A DNA stretch of 64,000 nucleotides from Spartobacteria bacterium (GCA_021325495.1 JAJPGZ010000003.1:124001-188000); one strand, 5' to 3'. Counted from the first letter of the stretch, positions 42,503 to 52,531 are shown. A program made the numbers and translations. The notes: generated by a model from the letters alone, not told the origin.

Positions 42503-45500
42503 TTACGATGATTTCAAGATGTGTTTGATCCCGCGGATCGGGATAACGACCCAGTCGGGACGATTGTTGAGCTCGTAGCCGATTTCGTAAACGGCTTTGT
42601 CGAGCAGGTAGGCTTCGAGAAGAATTTGCAGATCGTCGGCGTTTTTCGGAATGAAGACGGCGCCGGCGGTAGTCGTTAGGTAACTTTGCAAAAAGACGCT
42701 GCTCATGTTGCGATACCAAACATCGGCCCAGCGTTCGAGAAACGGAATGTCTTCCGCGCGCATGGCCGGTTGCCAGAGTGCGCTGTAGGCGGCGTATTGA
42801 AACGAGCGCATCATGCCGGCGACGTCGCGCAAGGGCGAGCGTTTGAGTTTGCGTTCGCTCAACGGCCGCGCCGGCTCGCCTTCAAAATCGAGAATGACAA
42901 AATCTTTTCCGGTGTAGAGGACCTGACCGAGATGATAATCGCCGTGAATGCGAATCTTCGACGCGACCGTGCGGCGATCGAGGATGCGCTTTTCGCGCGC
43001 GAGAATTTCCTTTTCGGAGTCGAGAACCTCGCGCGCCTCCGCGCGAAAATTTTCCGGGAGATTGTCGATCTTGCGTTCGAGCATCTCGGTCGTGCGCCGC
43101 AGCAAGGCGCGCATCGATTGAAAGACGGAACGCTGCGCCATGGCGTTGAACGGTTCAGGCGCGAAAGTGCGATCGTCTTGTGCGGACGCGAGCGCAAGAT
43201 GCAGCTCACCGGTGCGCTGGCCTAACAACTTCGCTTTCTCGGGATAAATTCCGCCGATCAGTTCTTCGAGCAAAGGACCAGCAGGCGCGGTTTCATTTTG
43301 CAAATCGGCTTTGCGGGCGAGCGCGCGTTCGTAATAACGGCCGAGATGATCAAGCGTGAGCGTCCACGCGTCCGCTTCGCTGCTGACGGCATTTTGCAGC
43401 AAACAAATTACCGTCGGCTCCGATTTGGGGCGGCGATACTCGATCGCGCCGCCGAACGCGGGAACGTTCGGATAATTCACACGATCGGTGAGAAAGCGCG
43501 TGACTTCGACATCAGGATTCACGCCGTCTTCGAGTTTACGATAGAGCTTCAAGAAATATTTATTCTCGAAGAGCATGGACGAATTGCTTTGTTCGGCGCC
43601 AAGCACATGCGACGTCGCAATCGCGGGCGCGCCATTGTCGATCAAAGCTTTGCCGGGCGAACCGATGAGCTCGCCGTTATTTCCTTTCGTGCGTTGGCCG
43701 TGCGCGATCGTGCCGAATAATTGTTCGCGGAAATTTGTGTCCCAAATCGCGTCGAAGAGAATGGCGTCGCCGTTTAGTTTCGCGATCACGGCATTGGGCG
43801 CGCTTTGCGAAATCTTTTTCGCGGCCTCACCGGATGCGATCGTTACTGGCAGCGCATAAGTTTCGGTCGGTCCTTCGATATAACTCACTTCGACGAACCA
43901 CACTTCCGCACGTTTCCCGTCCGAGCCGAGCGCTGGATGCTCGACCACTCGCATTTCGCGAACGGTGCGCGCTTTCGCGCCGAACCAGCGACACGTCGGC
44001 AAATAGTTAGGCAAAACGTTCTTCTCGAGTGTCGCGCGCTGGCCGTTACGCAACAGCGTCTCGAGATTCGGCTCGGCATTGATCGTCGGCACCCCGCGCT
44101 TCTTCGTCGCGCGTTGCGTGTCGATCTTCGGTTGCAGGACAAACCAGTAACAAGTGTGCGGACCGAGCGTAATCGTGTAAGCGGATTTCTTGATTTGCGG
44201 AAACGGATTCCGCGAAAACATCTCGACCGGCACGCAGCCGGCGTGTTCGCGCAGATCGATCTCGGCCGATTGCGCGAAGCGAGACAAGTTCACGACCACG
44301 AGCACGATTTCATTGTCGATCTTGCGCAGGAACGCGAGCACCTTGGCGTTGTCGGGAAACAGGAATTCGAGCGTGCCGCGCGAGAACGCTTTGAAATTCT
44401 TGCGCATGGCGATGACGCGCCGCATCCACCACAAAAGTGACGAGAGATTTTTTTGCTGATTCTCGACGTTGATCGCTTCGTAGTGATACTCGGGGTCGAT
44501 GATGACCGGCAGATGTAATTGCTGCGGATTCGCCTTGGAAAATCCGGCGTTGCGGTCCGGCGACCATTGCATCGGTGTGCGGCATCCGTTGCGATCGCCG
44601 AGGTAAATGTTGTCCCCCATCCCGATTTCGTCGCCGTAATAAATGATCGGCGTGCCCGGCATCGACATGAGCATGGTGTTGAGCAATTCGATTTTGCGGC
44701 GGTTGTTGTTGAGCAACGGCGCGAGCCGCCGGCGAATGCCGAGATTGATGCGCGCGTGTGGATCGTTCGCGTAAACGCGCCACATGTAATCGCGCTCTTC
44801 GTCGGTCACCATCTCGAGCGTGAGTTCGTCGTGATTGCGCAAGAACATCGCCCATTGGCAATTTTCTGGAACGGGCGGCGTTTGATCGAGAATGTCGATG
44901 ATCGGAAACCGATCTTCCATTTGCAGCGCCATGAACATGCGGGGCATGAGTGGGAAATGGAAATTCATGTGCGACTCGTCGCCGTTTCCGAAATACGCGA
45001 CCGCGTCTTCGGGCCATTGGTTCGCTTCCGCGAGCAACATGCGGCCAGGGAATTTAAGATCGACATGTGCACGCAACTTTTTCAAGTAGGCGTGCGTTTC
45101 CGGTAAATTTTCGCAGTTGGTGCCTTCGCGTTCGTAAAGGTACGGTACGGCGTCGAGCCGCAAACCATCGACGCCCATGTCCAACCAAAAATCGCAAACC
45201 TTCTCGACCGCGTCGTGCACAGCGGCATTGTCGAAATTCAAATCCGGCTGGTGCGAATAGAAGCGGTGCCAGTAATACGCTTTCGCCACCGGGTCCCAAC
45301 TCCAGTTCGACGTTTCGAAATCTTTAAAGATGATGCGCGCGTCTTGATATTTTTCCGGCGTGTCGCTCCAGACATAAAACTCGCGTTCGGGCGAGCCCGG
45401 CGCCGCGCGTCGCGATTTCTGAAACCACGGATTTTGATCCGATGTGTGATTGATGACTAACTCCGTGATCACGCGCAGACCGCGCGCATGCGCGGCATCG

Positions 45501-45775
45501 AGAAACGCTTTGAAATCATCGAGCGTTCCGTAATTCGGATTTACATCGTAGTAATCGGCGATGTCGTAGCCGTCATCGCGCAGGGGCGACGGATAAAACG
45601 GCAGCAGCCAGATCGCAGTGATGCCGAGGTCCTGAAGATAATCGAGCTTGTCGATCAATCCGCGGAAATCGCCGATGCCATCGCCATCGCTGTCCGCGAA
45701 AGTCTTGACGTGCAACTCGTAGATGATGGCGTCCTTGTACCAAAGATCGACATCTTCATTCGGACTGCGCGCCAT
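42503..45775 (-). CDS. treS: trehalose synthase-maltokinase fusion
   Basis: 1090 residues. The N-terminal GH13 domain converts maltose and trehalose: [15 protein letters not shown], catalytic aspartate in [13 protein letters not shown], glutamate in [10 protein letters not shown] and FLRNHDELT. The C-terminal half (from about residue 590) is a maltokinase with [27 protein letters not shown] and [13 protein letters not shown]. The fusion passes maltose to maltose-1-phosphate for alpha-glucan synthesis by GlgE. Five 10-mer copies lie in it, including EDVDLWY, HVDLKF, RKIDNEI and RKIDNLP. Confidence 0.96.
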   Translation of the reverse strand: MARSPNEDVDLWYKDAIIYELHVKTFADSDGDGIGDFRGLIDKLDYLQDLGITAIWLLPFYPSPLRDDGYDIADYYDVNPNYGTLDDFKAFLDAAHARGLRVITELVINHTSDQNPWFQKSRRAAPGSPEREFYVWSDTPEKYQDARIIFKDFETSNWSWDPVAKAYYWHRFYSHQPDLNFDNAAVHDAVEKVCDFWLDMGVDGLRLDAVPYLYEREGTNCENLPETHAYLKKLRAHVDLKFPGRMLLAEANQWPEDAVAYFGNGDESHMNFHFPLMPRMFMALQMEDRFPIIDILDQTPPVPENCQWAMFLRNHDELTLEMVTDEERDYMWRVYANDPHARINLGIRRRLAPLLNNNRRKIELLNTMLMSMPGTPIIYYGDEIGMGDNIYLGDRNGCRTPMQWSPDRNAGFSKANPQQLHLPVIIDPEYHYEAINVENQQKNLSSLLWWMRRVIAMRKNFKAFSRGTLEFLFPDNAKVLAFLRKIDNEIVLVVVNLSRFAQSAEIDLREHAGCVPVEMFSRNPFPQIKKSAYTITLGPHTCYWFVLQPKIDTQRATKKRGVPTINAEPNLETLLRNGQRATLEKNVLPNYLPTCRWFGAKARTVREMRVVEHPALGSDGKRAEVWFVEVSYIEGPTETYALPVTIASGEAAKKISQSAPNAVIAKLNGDAILFDAIWDTNFREQLFGTIAHGQRTKGNNGELIGSPGKALIDNGAPAIATSHVLGAEQSNSSMLFENKYFLKLYRKLEDGVNPDVEVTRFLTDRVNYPNVPAFGGAIEYRRPKSEPTVICLLQNAVSSEADAWTLTLDHLGRYYERALARKADLQNETAPAGPLLEELIGGIYPEKAKLLGQRTGELHLALASAQDDRTFAPEPFNAMAQRSVFQSMRALLRRTTEMLERKIDNLPENFRAEAREVLDSEKEILAREKRILDRRTVASKIRIHGDYHLGQVLYTGKDFVILDFEGEPARPLSERKLKRSPLRDVAGMMRSFQYAAYSALWQPAMRAEDIPFLERWADVWYRNMSSVFLQSYLTTTAGAVFIPKNADDLQILLEAYLLDKAVYEIGYELNNRPDWVVIPIRGIKHILKSS

Positions 45776-45886
45776 AACCGGACACTCTTGGCGTGTAATG
45801 GTCGCGCGGCAAGTTGTCGATCTTAGAGAGAAGCGGGACGACCCCGCTCCCAGGGGATGCGAAGCCGCCCCGAAATTAAAACTGCG

Positions 45887-46603
45887 TTACTCTTTACCCG
45901 TCGCAAGCATCACCTGGCTCGCGACACACTGCCAGCGATCGCCGCGCAAAATCCACGTGTCCGTGAAAAGATAGGAACGATTAAATCCGGCGCCGGCTTT
46001 GGTTTTGCCGACCTCTTTGGCCGAGCCGCTCGCGACCACAACATTTTTGTCGAACGCGCGTAGGGTTAGGCCGTTGTTCTTCGCCGAAGCATAAGTGTCG
46101 GTGTCCGCTTTAAATTCTTTGAGCAACGCCGCTTTATTCATGCGTTTGCCGCGCGAAGAAACGCCGATGAAATCCTTGGCCACACGCGAATCAAGGAACG
46201 ACGCGTCATGTTTCATCACCGCTGCTTCCCATTCGTTCTCCAAACGTTTCACGTTTGATTCGGGACTGCCTTTGTCCGGGCCGGTGGTCGCGGCGGATTC
46301 TTCGGTGGAAGTTGATTCCTCACTTGTTTTCGTTTTGGCGGCGACGGCGGCAGGTTTTTTCTTTTCCGTCTCGGCGGCCGCCGGCGAGGCTTTCGGCTTC
46401 GAAGCTTCTGTCGTGGAAACAGTCGCGGACGCTGTCGCTGTCGCCTCAGGTGCCGGCGTCGTGGTATCGCGCAGGCTCGATGGCGCTTGCATTGAAGTGG
46501 CGGAGTTTTCTGCGGGCGACGCTTCCGGGGTGGCGCTTTCGTCCTGCGCGTGTAGCAACGTGACCGTGCCGAGGGCGATAAGTATCGAAAAAATCAATCT
46601 CAT
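45887..46603 (-). CDS. secreted DUF4440/SnoaL-like protein
   Basis: About 238 residues. A signal peptide (MRLIFSILIALGTVTLLHAQ) is followed by a Thr/Ala/Ser/Glu-rich linker of about 100 residues and a C-terminal cone-fold domain (RLENEWEAAVMKHDASFLDSRVAKDFIGVS, TDTWILRGDRWQCVASQVML), as in DUF4440. Function unknown. The low-complexity linker is probably flexible in the periplasm. A TGTCGATCTT copy lies at 45815, between it and treS. Confidence 0.75.
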   Translation of the reverse strand: MRLIFSILIALGTVTLLHAQDESATPEASPAENSATSMQAPSSLRDTTTPAPEATATASATVSTTEASKPKASPAAAETEKKKPAAVAAKTKTSEESTSTEESAATTGPDKGSPESNVKRLENEWEAAVMKHDASFLDSRVAKDFIGVSSRGKRMNKAALLKEFKADTDTYASAKNNGLTLRAFDKNVVVASGSAKEVGKTKAGAGFNRSYLFTDTWILRGDRWQCVASQVMLATGKE

Positions 46604-46685
46604 GAGCGCGGCATCGTATGGAGAGCAGCCACGCGCGGTCAAGGATTCTGAAGAAAAAAGTGGCTACATACGACATGTCGATCTT

Positions 46686-47345
46686 ATGCTGGAATGCATG
46701 GGCGTTGAGATTGATTCTGAATCGGAGCCCGAACTTGCGGTCCAACCTCCGACGCTCGTGCCCGAGCCTCCCGCCGGCGGCCCGAGCGATATCGAACTGA
46801 TGTCCGGCATCCAGGCCGGCGATCCCGAGGCCCTCTCTCAACTTTACGACCGCTACAACGGCATACTTAAGGCTCTCATTCTCCGCGTCGTCCACAACGA
46901 GGCCGAGGCCGATGATTTATTGCAGGAAATTTTCATGGAGATCTGGAACCAGGCGAAAAATTTCTCCGCTCAACGAGGTAAACCGCTCGGTTGGATGGTT
47001 ACACTCGCTCGACGGCGCGCGATCGACGGCCTGCGCAAAAAACAGGCTTACGCTCGCGCCGAGGAACGTCTTCAGGCTGAGACCGAGCAACAGCCCGACG
47101 CCTGGGTGCAAAACACGACCGAGGACGAGATTAATCTCGGCGACACGCGCGAACATTTGCGGCGCGTCCTCGATGCCTTGCCCCCGCCGCAACAGCAGGC
47201 GGTCGAGCTCGCATTTTTTCACGGTATGAGCCAGCGCGAAATCGCCGCAAATACGAATACACCTTTAGGAACGGTAAAAACTCGCCTTGAGTTGGGCCTG
47301 AAGAAGATATACGAGGGCTTGAAGGAGCTGAAAGATGAACTTTGA
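46686..47345 (+). CDS. ECF-type RNA polymerase sigma factor
   Basis: 219 residues. Region 2 is LYDRYNGILKALILRVVHNEAEADDLLQEIF with WMVTLARRRAIDGLRKKQ; region 4 is LDALPPPQQQAVELAFFHGMSQREIAANTNTPLGTVKTRL. The start is an ATG at 46686, or 46698. TGTCGATCTT at 46676 lies just before the first ATG. The next gene overlaps by 11 bases and likely encodes its regulator. Confidence 0.92.
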   Translation: MLECMGVEIDSESEPELAVQPPTLVPEPPAGGPSDIELMSGIQAGDPEALSQLYDRYNGILKALILRVVHNEAEADDLLQEIFMEIWNQAKNFSAQRGKPLGWMVTLARRRAIDGLRKKQAYARAEERLQAETEQQPDAWVQNTTEDEINLGDTREHLRRVLDALPPPQQQAVELAFFHGMSQREIAANTNTPLGTVKTRLELGLKKIYEGLKELKDEL

Positions 47346-47577
47346 ACAATTCCAGAACCAGTCACGGCTCTACGTCATCGGGGCGCTCGAGCCGGAGGAG
47401 CTGGAAGAATTCGAAAAGGCCCGCAAGGAATTCGGGCAGAAGGCGGAGGATTTCGTCAGCGAATGTTATGCTTTGCACGAAGCGTTCGCCCTCAGTCTGA
47501 AACCGGCGAAATCTTCCGCCGGCATTAAAGACCGGCTCATGTCGATGGTGCGCGAGAAAGCGCAACAGAAGCAGTAG
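47335..47577 (+). CDS. small anti-sigma-factor-like protein
   Basis: 80 residues. The start MNFEQFQNQSRLYVIGALEPEELEEFEKA is like the N-terminus of RskA-type anti-sigma factors, which binds the sigma factor. The zinc motif, transmembrane helix and periplasmic domain usual for the family are missing, so it would be a short cytoplasmic form. It overlaps the sigma gene, consistent with translational coupling. Confidence 0.75.
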   Translation: MNFEQFQNQSRLYVIGALEPEELEEFEKARKEFGQKAEDFVSECYALHEAFALSLKPAKSSAGIKDRLMSMVREKAQQKQ

Positions 47578-47605
47578 CTGCCGTTAAGATCGACATCTTC
47601 CGCCT

Positions 47606-49255
47606 GTGAAGCGCGCGATCGTCTTCGCATTGTTGTTGTCGATCTTGTCGGCGAGCGCGGAGTCGATCGACAAAATCGCGAACGAATATCTCGACGCGTA
47701 TTTCGCGATGTATCCGACACGCGCGACCGCCGCCGGCCGCCATGATTTCGACCAGAAGCTGGAAGATTTATCGGCCGAGAAACTTTCGCGCTGGATCGAG
47801 TTCAATCGCAACACGCGCGCGACGATTGCGGATTCGGATTCGCTGGACGCCGAAGCGTTGCGTGGTCAGATCGATCGCGAGCTAAATGCCCTAACGAACC
47901 TGAAGCGCGCCGAGTGTGATCCGCTTTATTGGTCGTCCGTCATCGGCGACGCGACCGTGTTCCTGCTCGTGCGCGATGATCTTTCGCTCGCGAAGCGACA
48001 GCAACGCGCCCGTGCCCGCGCGAGATTGTTGCCGGCCTTCGCAAATGCCGCGCGCGAACACTTCCAACATGTCGATCTTGCGCAGGTCGCGCCGGAGTTC
48101 TGCAACATCGCCGCAAATCAGGTGCGAGCTTCCGCGAAATTCTACGCCGAAGGTTTTTCATCCGCGGTGGACGATCGCGACATCGGTCCCGTCGCCGCCG
48201 CTGCGCTAAACGAATTCGCGCAGACGTTGGAAGACATCGCCAAGCGCGCGACCGGTTCGCCGCGACTCGGAAACAAATACGCGGAAACGTTTCGCATCGG
48301 AACGGGAGTCAACGAATCTGTCGCCGATGTATTGAAGCGAGCTGTTGTCGATCTTGCGGCGACACGCGCAGAAGCAGCGAAATTCGGCCGAACAATTTGG
48401 CACGACGTGATCGGCAGCGAATCACCGCCTAACGACGACGCACAATTAGTGCGGCGATTGTTCGACCGCATCGGCGAGGATCGCGACCGCGACGCGAACG
48501 AAGCGCTCGCGCATTGGCGCGAAAACGTGAACGCGATCAACACGCTCGTTCACGAAAAGAAAATCATGACGCTGCCCGATCCGCTCACCTTGATTGTCGA
48601 TCTTTCACCATCGTTCTTCGTCGGCCAGAGCGTCGGCGGCGTTTATCCGCCGGGTCCGTACGCGTCGGAAGCGAAAACCATTTTGTTCATCCCCACGCCG
48701 CCTAACGACGCCACGAAAGAACAGCGCGACGCGTTCTTTCGCGACTTCAATCAGCACTTCAACAAGATGATCACCGCGCACGAACTCATTCCCGGTCATT
48801 ACGTCCATGGAAAAATCGCCGCGCGCCAGCCGCACAAAATCCGCGCCGTCTTTCCCGATCCGCTTTACGTCGAAGGTTGGGGCACGTTTTGCGAGCGCTT
48901 GATGCTCGATAACGGTTGGGGTGGCCCGCTCGAACGTCTGGCCCATTATAAGAAGCAGCTCGAGAACATCGCGCGCACGATTGTCGACATTCGCGTGCAC
49001 ACAGAAAACATGTCGCGCGAAGAAGTCGTGCGGTTCGTCAAAGATGACGCGCCCCAAGGCGATCAACTCGCCGCCAACATGTGGACGCGCAGCCTAACGA
49101 CCTCGCCGCAGATCACAACCTATTACCTCGGCTATCGCAAAGTGCGCGATTGCTATGAAGCGCGAGATGAACATGTCGATCTTCGCACGTTCATGGACGG
49201 CATGATGAAACTCGGCCCGGTCCGGCTAGAACATTATCTGCCGCAACATCATTGA
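47606..49255 (+). CDS. secreted DUF885 family protein, putative metallopeptidase
   Basis: 549 residues with a signal peptide (MKRAIVFALLLSILSASA). DUF885 proteins have a zinc-type HExxxH motif; here it is MITAHELIPGHYVHGKIA near residue 395, with YVEGWGTFCERLMLD downstream. It is probably a periplasmic carboxypeptidase-like enzyme. It starts with GTG. Six 10-mer copies are in or just before it, encoding LSILSA, HVDLAQ, VVDLAA, IVDLSP and HVDLRT, the highest count in the window for one gene. Confidence 0.87.
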   Translation: MKRAIVFALLLSILSASAESIDKIANEYLDAYFAMYPTRATAAGRHDFDQKLEDLSAEKLSRWIEFNRNTRATIADSDSLDAEALRGQIDRELNALTNLKRAECDPLYWSSVIGDATVFLLVRDDLSLAKRQQRARARARLLPAFANAAREHFQHVDLAQVAPEFCNIAANQVRASAKFYAEGFSSAVDDRDIGPVAAAALNEFAQTLEDIAKRATGSPRLGNKYAETFRIGTGVNESVADVLKRAVVDLAATRAEAAKFGRTIWHDVIGSESPPNDDAQLVRRLFDRIGEDRDRDANEALAHWRENVNAINTLVHEKKIMTLPDPLTLIVDLSPSFFVGQSVGGVYPPGPYASEAKTILFIPTPPNDATKEQRDAFFRDFNQHFNKMITAHELIPGHYVHGKIAARQPHKIRAVFPDPLYVEGWGTFCERLMLDNGWGGPLERLAHYKKQLENIARTIVDIRVHTENMSREEVVRFVKDDAPQGDQLAANMWTRSLTTSPQITTYYLGYRKVRDCYEARDEHVDLRTFMDGMMKLGPVRLEHYLPQHH

Positions 49256-49764
49256 TCCGCGCCGTTGTCGCCGCAGCCGCACAGTTCTCGCAAAATCACT
49301 TCCTGCAAAAATCCGTAGAAGTTCACCTGGAACAAACTGAGATCGCGTCGCGAACCGATGGGGGAACGATAACAATCTCCGAGCTCGCCTTCGGTGAAAT
49401 CATTCCGCGCCGCAATCGCGAGCCGCGCTTGATTCAACGCGTTCAGCCACGCGTCCGCGTGTTCGTTAGGAATTCGCAACGTGCGATTGGCGAACGAGCG
49501 TTCTTTGCCGCAAAGCTGTTTTAAATCGAGCGCGACCGTTTCGCTCGAAGATCGGAACAGCCGCTGCAATTCCGGCTCGATATATTCTTTCCATTCCTTG
49601 CGAAGTTCCGGCTCGCTTTCATCCGCGGGCGCGCTGAACAAACGCGCTTTCGCCTTTGGCGCATCATCGACATTCGCGCTCTCAGGAATTTGACGCAGCA
49701 ACTCGGCCAGGAACGGATCGACTTCGAAAAACTCGAGTCCATCTTCGCGTCGCCGAACGTTCAT
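49249..49764 (-). CDS. DUF2017 family protein
   Basis: 171 residues. The helical domain, ending AWLNALNQARLAIAARNDFTEGEL, matches DUF2017, which in Actinobacteria also lies beside clpS. A link to ClpS-dependent proteolysis is inferred only from this pairing. The ATG at 49764 is 2 bases after the clpS stop. A GTTAGG word at 49463 lies within the gene. Confidence 0.8.
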   Translation of the reverse strand: MNVRRREDGLEFFEVDPFLAELLRQIPESANVDDAPKAKARLFSAPADESEPELRKEWKEYIEPELQRLFRSSSETVALDLKQLCGKERSFANRTLRIPNEHADAWLNALNQARLAIAARNDFTEGELGDCYRSPIGSRRDLSLFQVNFYGFLQEVILRELCGCGDNGADQ

Positions 49765-49766
49765 GA

Positions 49767-50075
49767 TCAATTCGTCTTCTCGATGGTGGCGAGGAGGAGG
49801 TAACCGTGCAGTTGCTGCACGTAAAGCTCGGCGCGTTCGCGCACACCGCTCCACAAAATCGAGCGGCCTTGCTGGTGCACTTCGAGCATGTGCTTCTCCG
49901 CTTTGGTGCGCGGATAACCGAAGACGCGTTGAAAGACCATCGTGACGTAAGTCATCAAATTCACGGGGTCGTTGTGCACCACCACTTGCCATGGAAGATC
50001 GACATCTTCCTTTGTGCGTGTGTCCTGCTCAATCGTCGGCTTGTCGATCGTGACCGTTGGCCCCTCCGCGATCAT
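49767..50075 (-). CDS. clpS: ATP-dependent Clp protease adaptor
   Basis: 102 residues. Delivers N-degron substrates to ClpA/ClpC. Motifs are WQVVVHNDPVNLMTYVTMVF (binding pocket aspartate) and KHMLEVHQQGRSILWSGVRERAELYV. The first 25 residues are a flexible tail, with EDVDLPW encoded by AAGATCGACA at 49994. It is followed by the DUF2017 gene on the same strand. Confidence 0.95.
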   Translation of the reverse strand: MIAEGPTVTIDKPTIEQDTRTKEDVDLPWQVVVHNDPVNLMTYVTMVFQRVFGYPRTKAEKHMLEVHQQGRSILWSGVRERAELYVQQLHGYLLLATIEKTN

Positions 50076-50091
50076 CAGGAACGCTAAGCCT

Positions 50092-50478
50092 TCAGCGCAA
50101 CGAGCGCAAAATCTTCTCCTGGGCCCGCTGCATCCGCGCCGCGTCGCGCGAAGTGCGGTCGTCGAAGCCCCGCAGATGCAGCAGACCGTGAATGATGTAG
50201 AGCTGAATTTCGCGCGTTAACGAATTGCGGAATCCTCTCGCATTTCGTTGCGCGGTATCGACGCTGATGAAGATTTCGCCGTGATCGAACGTGATCACAT
50301 CTGTCGGACCTTCCCTATTTAAAAATTCGCGATGCAACTTCGCCATGCGCATGTCGGAGATCAGAAGAACTGTGATTTGGTTTTCGATTTTGCCCATGCG
50401 TTCGGCAATGCGTGGCAAGGATTTCCGCAAGCGCGCAAGATCGACATGTACTTTTCGCTGGAGGTTGCGAACGGTGAT
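50092..50478 (-). CDS. ybeY: endoribonuclease YbeY (start unclear)
   Basis: About 129 residues from ITVRNLQRKVHVDLARL to the end. YbeY trims rRNA 3' ends. Family motifs are LLISDMRMAKLHREFLNREGPTDVITFD and the zinc box HGLLHLRGFDD. The usual third zinc ligand of HGxLHLxGYDH is Asp here instead of His. Palindromic repeat R1 copy 3 begins 2 bases upstream of the first recognisable codon (ATC). No ATG, GTG or TTG lies in frame between the repeat and the conserved part, so the true start is unknown. Confidence 0.82.
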   Translation of the reverse strand: MTVRNLQRKVHVDLARLRKSLPRIAERMGKIENQITVLLISDMRMAKLHREFLNREGPTDVITFDHGEIFISVDTAQRNARGFRNSLTREIQLYIIHGLLHLRGFDDRTSRDAARMQRAQEKILRSLR

Positions 50479-50479
50479 T

Positions 50480-50613
50480 CTGGGGAGCGCAGGCCGCTGG
50501 CCTGCCGCGTTCGGCGGCTCGCCGAAAGCAAAACTTGAATCGGTTTTTTCGCGACCGCGTAGCGTTTGCGGCGAGCCGCCGCAAACCAGAGGCCGGCGGC
50601 CTGTGCTCCCCGG
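50480..50613. repeat. long palindromic repeat, family R1, copy 3
   Basis: CTGGGGAGCGCAGGCCGCTG at the left, GCGGCCTGTGCTCCCC at the right, with a GCGGCGGC-type inner palindrome in each arm. It separates ybeY and ndh, both on the minus strand, and abuts the 5' end of ybeY. Confidence 0.88.
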
Positions 50614-50624
50614 ATTCCTTTTTT

Positions 50625-51905
50625 TCACGTCGGCGGGCGTTGCTCCGCCTGGAAGTTTCGCGTGATCAAGCGCGCGCCCTTGTTGAACGTCAGATAATTC
50701 CAACCCCATTGGAACAGGACCGCGAGCCGATTGCGGAAGCCGACGAGGAAAATGATGTGCACGAACAACCACGCCATCCACGCGGGCAATCCGCTGAAGT
50801 GCACAAGACGAAGATCCGCCACCGCTTTGTTGCGGCCGATTGTCGCCATGCTGCCTTTGTCGAGATACCAAAAGCGTTGCGGCTTTCGTCCGTCGATCAT
50901 CGCCAAAATATTTCGCGCGGCGTGACGTCCCTGCTGCATCGCGACGGGCGAAACGCCGGGGAGCGGCTGACCGGTTTGATGCGGAAAGTTCGCCAGGTCG
51001 CCGATGACCTGCACTTCGGGATGGTTCGGAATCGTCAGGTCATTGTTCACGAGCACGCGGCCGACTTTATCGACCGGCGCGCCTAACGACTTGCCGACGA
51101 ACGAAGCGGTGTTGCCCGCCGCCCAAATCTTGACGCGGCATGGAATGAATTCGTCACCGACCTGCACGCCGTCCTCTGTGATGTTAGTCACATGAATGCC
51201 GGTGCGCGTTTCCACGCCGAGATCGACAAGTTGCTTCCTCGCGCTCTCCTGCAAATCCGTCGGGAATGCCGCGAGCACATGCGGACTTCCTTCGATCAAA
51301 ATCACGCGCGTTTCCGATGGATCGATGTGGCGAAAATCTTTCGCCAGCGTGTAGCGCGCAATCTCCGCGATCGCCCCCGCCATTTCCACGCCGGTCGGTC
51401 CGCCGCCGATCACGACGAAAGTCATCGCCGCGCGCCGCGCCGCCTGATCGCTAATCCTCTCCGCATATTCGTAGGCCATTAAAATGCGGCGACGTATTTC
51501 GACTGCGTCCTCGAGACTCTTCAATCCGGGCGCAAGTTTTTCCCATTCAGGATGACCGAAATAAGAATGGCGCGCGCCGGTGGCGACGATGAGGTAATCG
51601 TAACCGAGCACGCCGTCGGCCATGCGAATCTTGCGAAGATCGACATCGACGGCCACGACCTCGGACATGATCACTTCCATGTTTTTGCATTCGCTCAAAA
51701 TCCCGCGAAGCGGAGACGCGATGTCGGCCGGTGACAGCGCCGCGGTCGCGACTTGATAGAGCAACGGCTGAAACAAGTGATAATTGGTGCGATCGACGAC
51801 GGTGACGCGCACCGGTTCGCACGAAAGCTTTTTGGCAGCTTCAAGTCCGCCGAAACCGCCGCCGAGAATGACGACGTGGGGTTTTGGGGCTGAGGCGTTT
51901 TCCAT
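50625..51905 (-). CDS. ndh: type II NADH:quinone oxidoreductase
   Basis: 426 residues. Non-pumping NADH dehydrogenase on the inner face of the membrane. FAD loop HVVILGGGFGGLEAAKKL near the N-terminus, NADH loop TFVVIGGGPTGVEMAGAIAE in the middle and a hydrophobic membrane-anchoring C-terminus (LPAWMAWLFVHIIFLVGF). AAGATCGACA at 51636 encodes AVDVDLRKI. Two more copies, 15 bases apart, lie in its upstream region facing rpmI. Confidence 0.94.
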   Translation of the reverse strand: MENASAPKPHVVILGGGFGGLEAAKKLSCEPVRVTVVDRTNYHLFQPLLYQVATAALSPADIASPLRGILSECKNMEVIMSEVVAVDVDLRKIRMADGVLGYDYLIVATGARHSYFGHPEWEKLAPGLKSLEDAVEIRRRILMAYEYAERISDQAARRAAMTFVVIGGGPTGVEMAGAIAEIARYTLAKDFRHIDPSETRVILIEGSPHVLAAFPTDLQESARKQLVDLGVETRTGIHVTNITEDGVQVGDEFIPCRVKIWAAGNTASFVGKSLGAPVDKVGRVLVNNDLTIPNHPEVQVIGDLANFPHQTGQPLPGVSPVAMQQGRHAARNILAMIDGRKPQRFWYLDKGSMATIGRNKAVADLRLVHFSGLPAWMAWLFVHIIFLVGFRNRLAVLFQWGWNYLTFNKGARLITRNFQAEQRPPT

Positions 51906-51973
51906 TTGTTACCTGTACTGGCGCGAAGATCGACAATTGCAAGATCGACAATCGCATTTATCTTCCGCGCCTT

Positions 51974-52183
51974 ATGCCGAAGCCAATTGCCCGCTCCAAG
52001 ACGCGCAAAGCCGTCGCGAAACGATTCAAGATCACCGCGGGCGGCAAAGTTTTGCGTTCGCAAGCCTCACGTCGTCATCTCATGTCGTCGAAGAACGCGA
52101 AGCGCAAACGTCACCTTGCGAAAATGGCGCGCGTGCACAAGACCGACGAAAAGCGGATCAAAGCGAATCTGCCGTACGCCTAA
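51974..52183 (+). CDS. rpmI: 50S ribosomal protein L35
   Basis: 69 residues, highly basic. KTRKAVAKRFKITAGGKVLRSQASRRHL and SSKNAKRKRHLAKMARVHKTDEKRIKANLPY match bacterial L35. infC and rplT, its usual neighbours, are absent here. The upstream gap holds two 10-mer copies 15 bases apart (51926 and 51941), where the promoter should be. The stop codon lies in a GCCTAACGA word. Confidence 0.93.
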   Translation: MPKPIARSKTRKAVAKRFKITAGGKVLRSQASRRHLMSSKNAKRKRHLAKMARVHKTDEKRIKANLPYA

Positions 52184-52392
52184 CGAAACGCCGGGCGCGG
52201 CCCTTCCTCGGGCGCGGGAACTGTGGTCGTGGTCGTGACCGTGGTTACGCGCGATTTGCCGGCGAGCTCTTTCTGTCGCTCGTAGGAATCGGGCGCGGGC
52301 TCCGGGCTGTAGAGATCGCGACGCGTGACGAGATTCGACGAGGTGCAGGAAAATTGCGCGCAGGCGATTGCGACGAGAATGAGCCATTTCAC
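52180..52392 (-). CDS. small lipoprotein
   Basis: 70 residues with a short lipoprotein signal (MKWLILVAIACAQFSC). The rest is charged and Thr-rich (RVTTVTTTTTVPAPEEG), suggesting a short surface or periplasmic tether. It overlaps the end of rpmI by 4 bases on the other strand. Function unknown. Confidence 0.6.
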   Translation of the reverse strand: MKWLILVAIACAQFSCTSSNLVTRRDLYSPEPAPDSYERQKELAGKSRVTTVTTTTTVPAPEEGPRPAFR

Positions 52393-52437
52393 GAGCGCGA
52401 TGTTGCACGATGTCGATCTTGCACGAAAGTTTTTTCT

Positions 52438-52531
52438 CCGTCAGGGGCTATGGACTGCGGACGGGCAAACCCCGCCAGGGCAGGAATGCAGCAACGGTAG
52501 TTCGATCCACTTTGCCGTAGTTCTCTGGCGG
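52438..52531 (+). ncRNA. ffs: signal recognition particle RNA, small type
   Basis: About 94 nt. The conserved apical loop is GCCAGGGCAGGAATGCAGCA, the Ffh-binding region. The ends pair: CCGTCAGGGGCTATGG near the 5' side with CCGTAGTTCTCTGGCGG near the 3' side, allowing G-U pairs. A run of T follows directly. The ends are estimated from pairing to within a few bases. Confidence 0.9.

Noticed and set aside
46095-46685. Upstream in-frame extension of the sigma factor gene
   Set aside because: The frame overlaps the divergent DUF4440 gene and translates to Val/Ala/Ser runs; the sigma factor's own start is at 46686.
50479-50871. Extended N-terminus of ybeY reaching into ndh
   Set aside because: The extension reads through the palindromic repeat and the reverse of ndh; it has no conserved residues.
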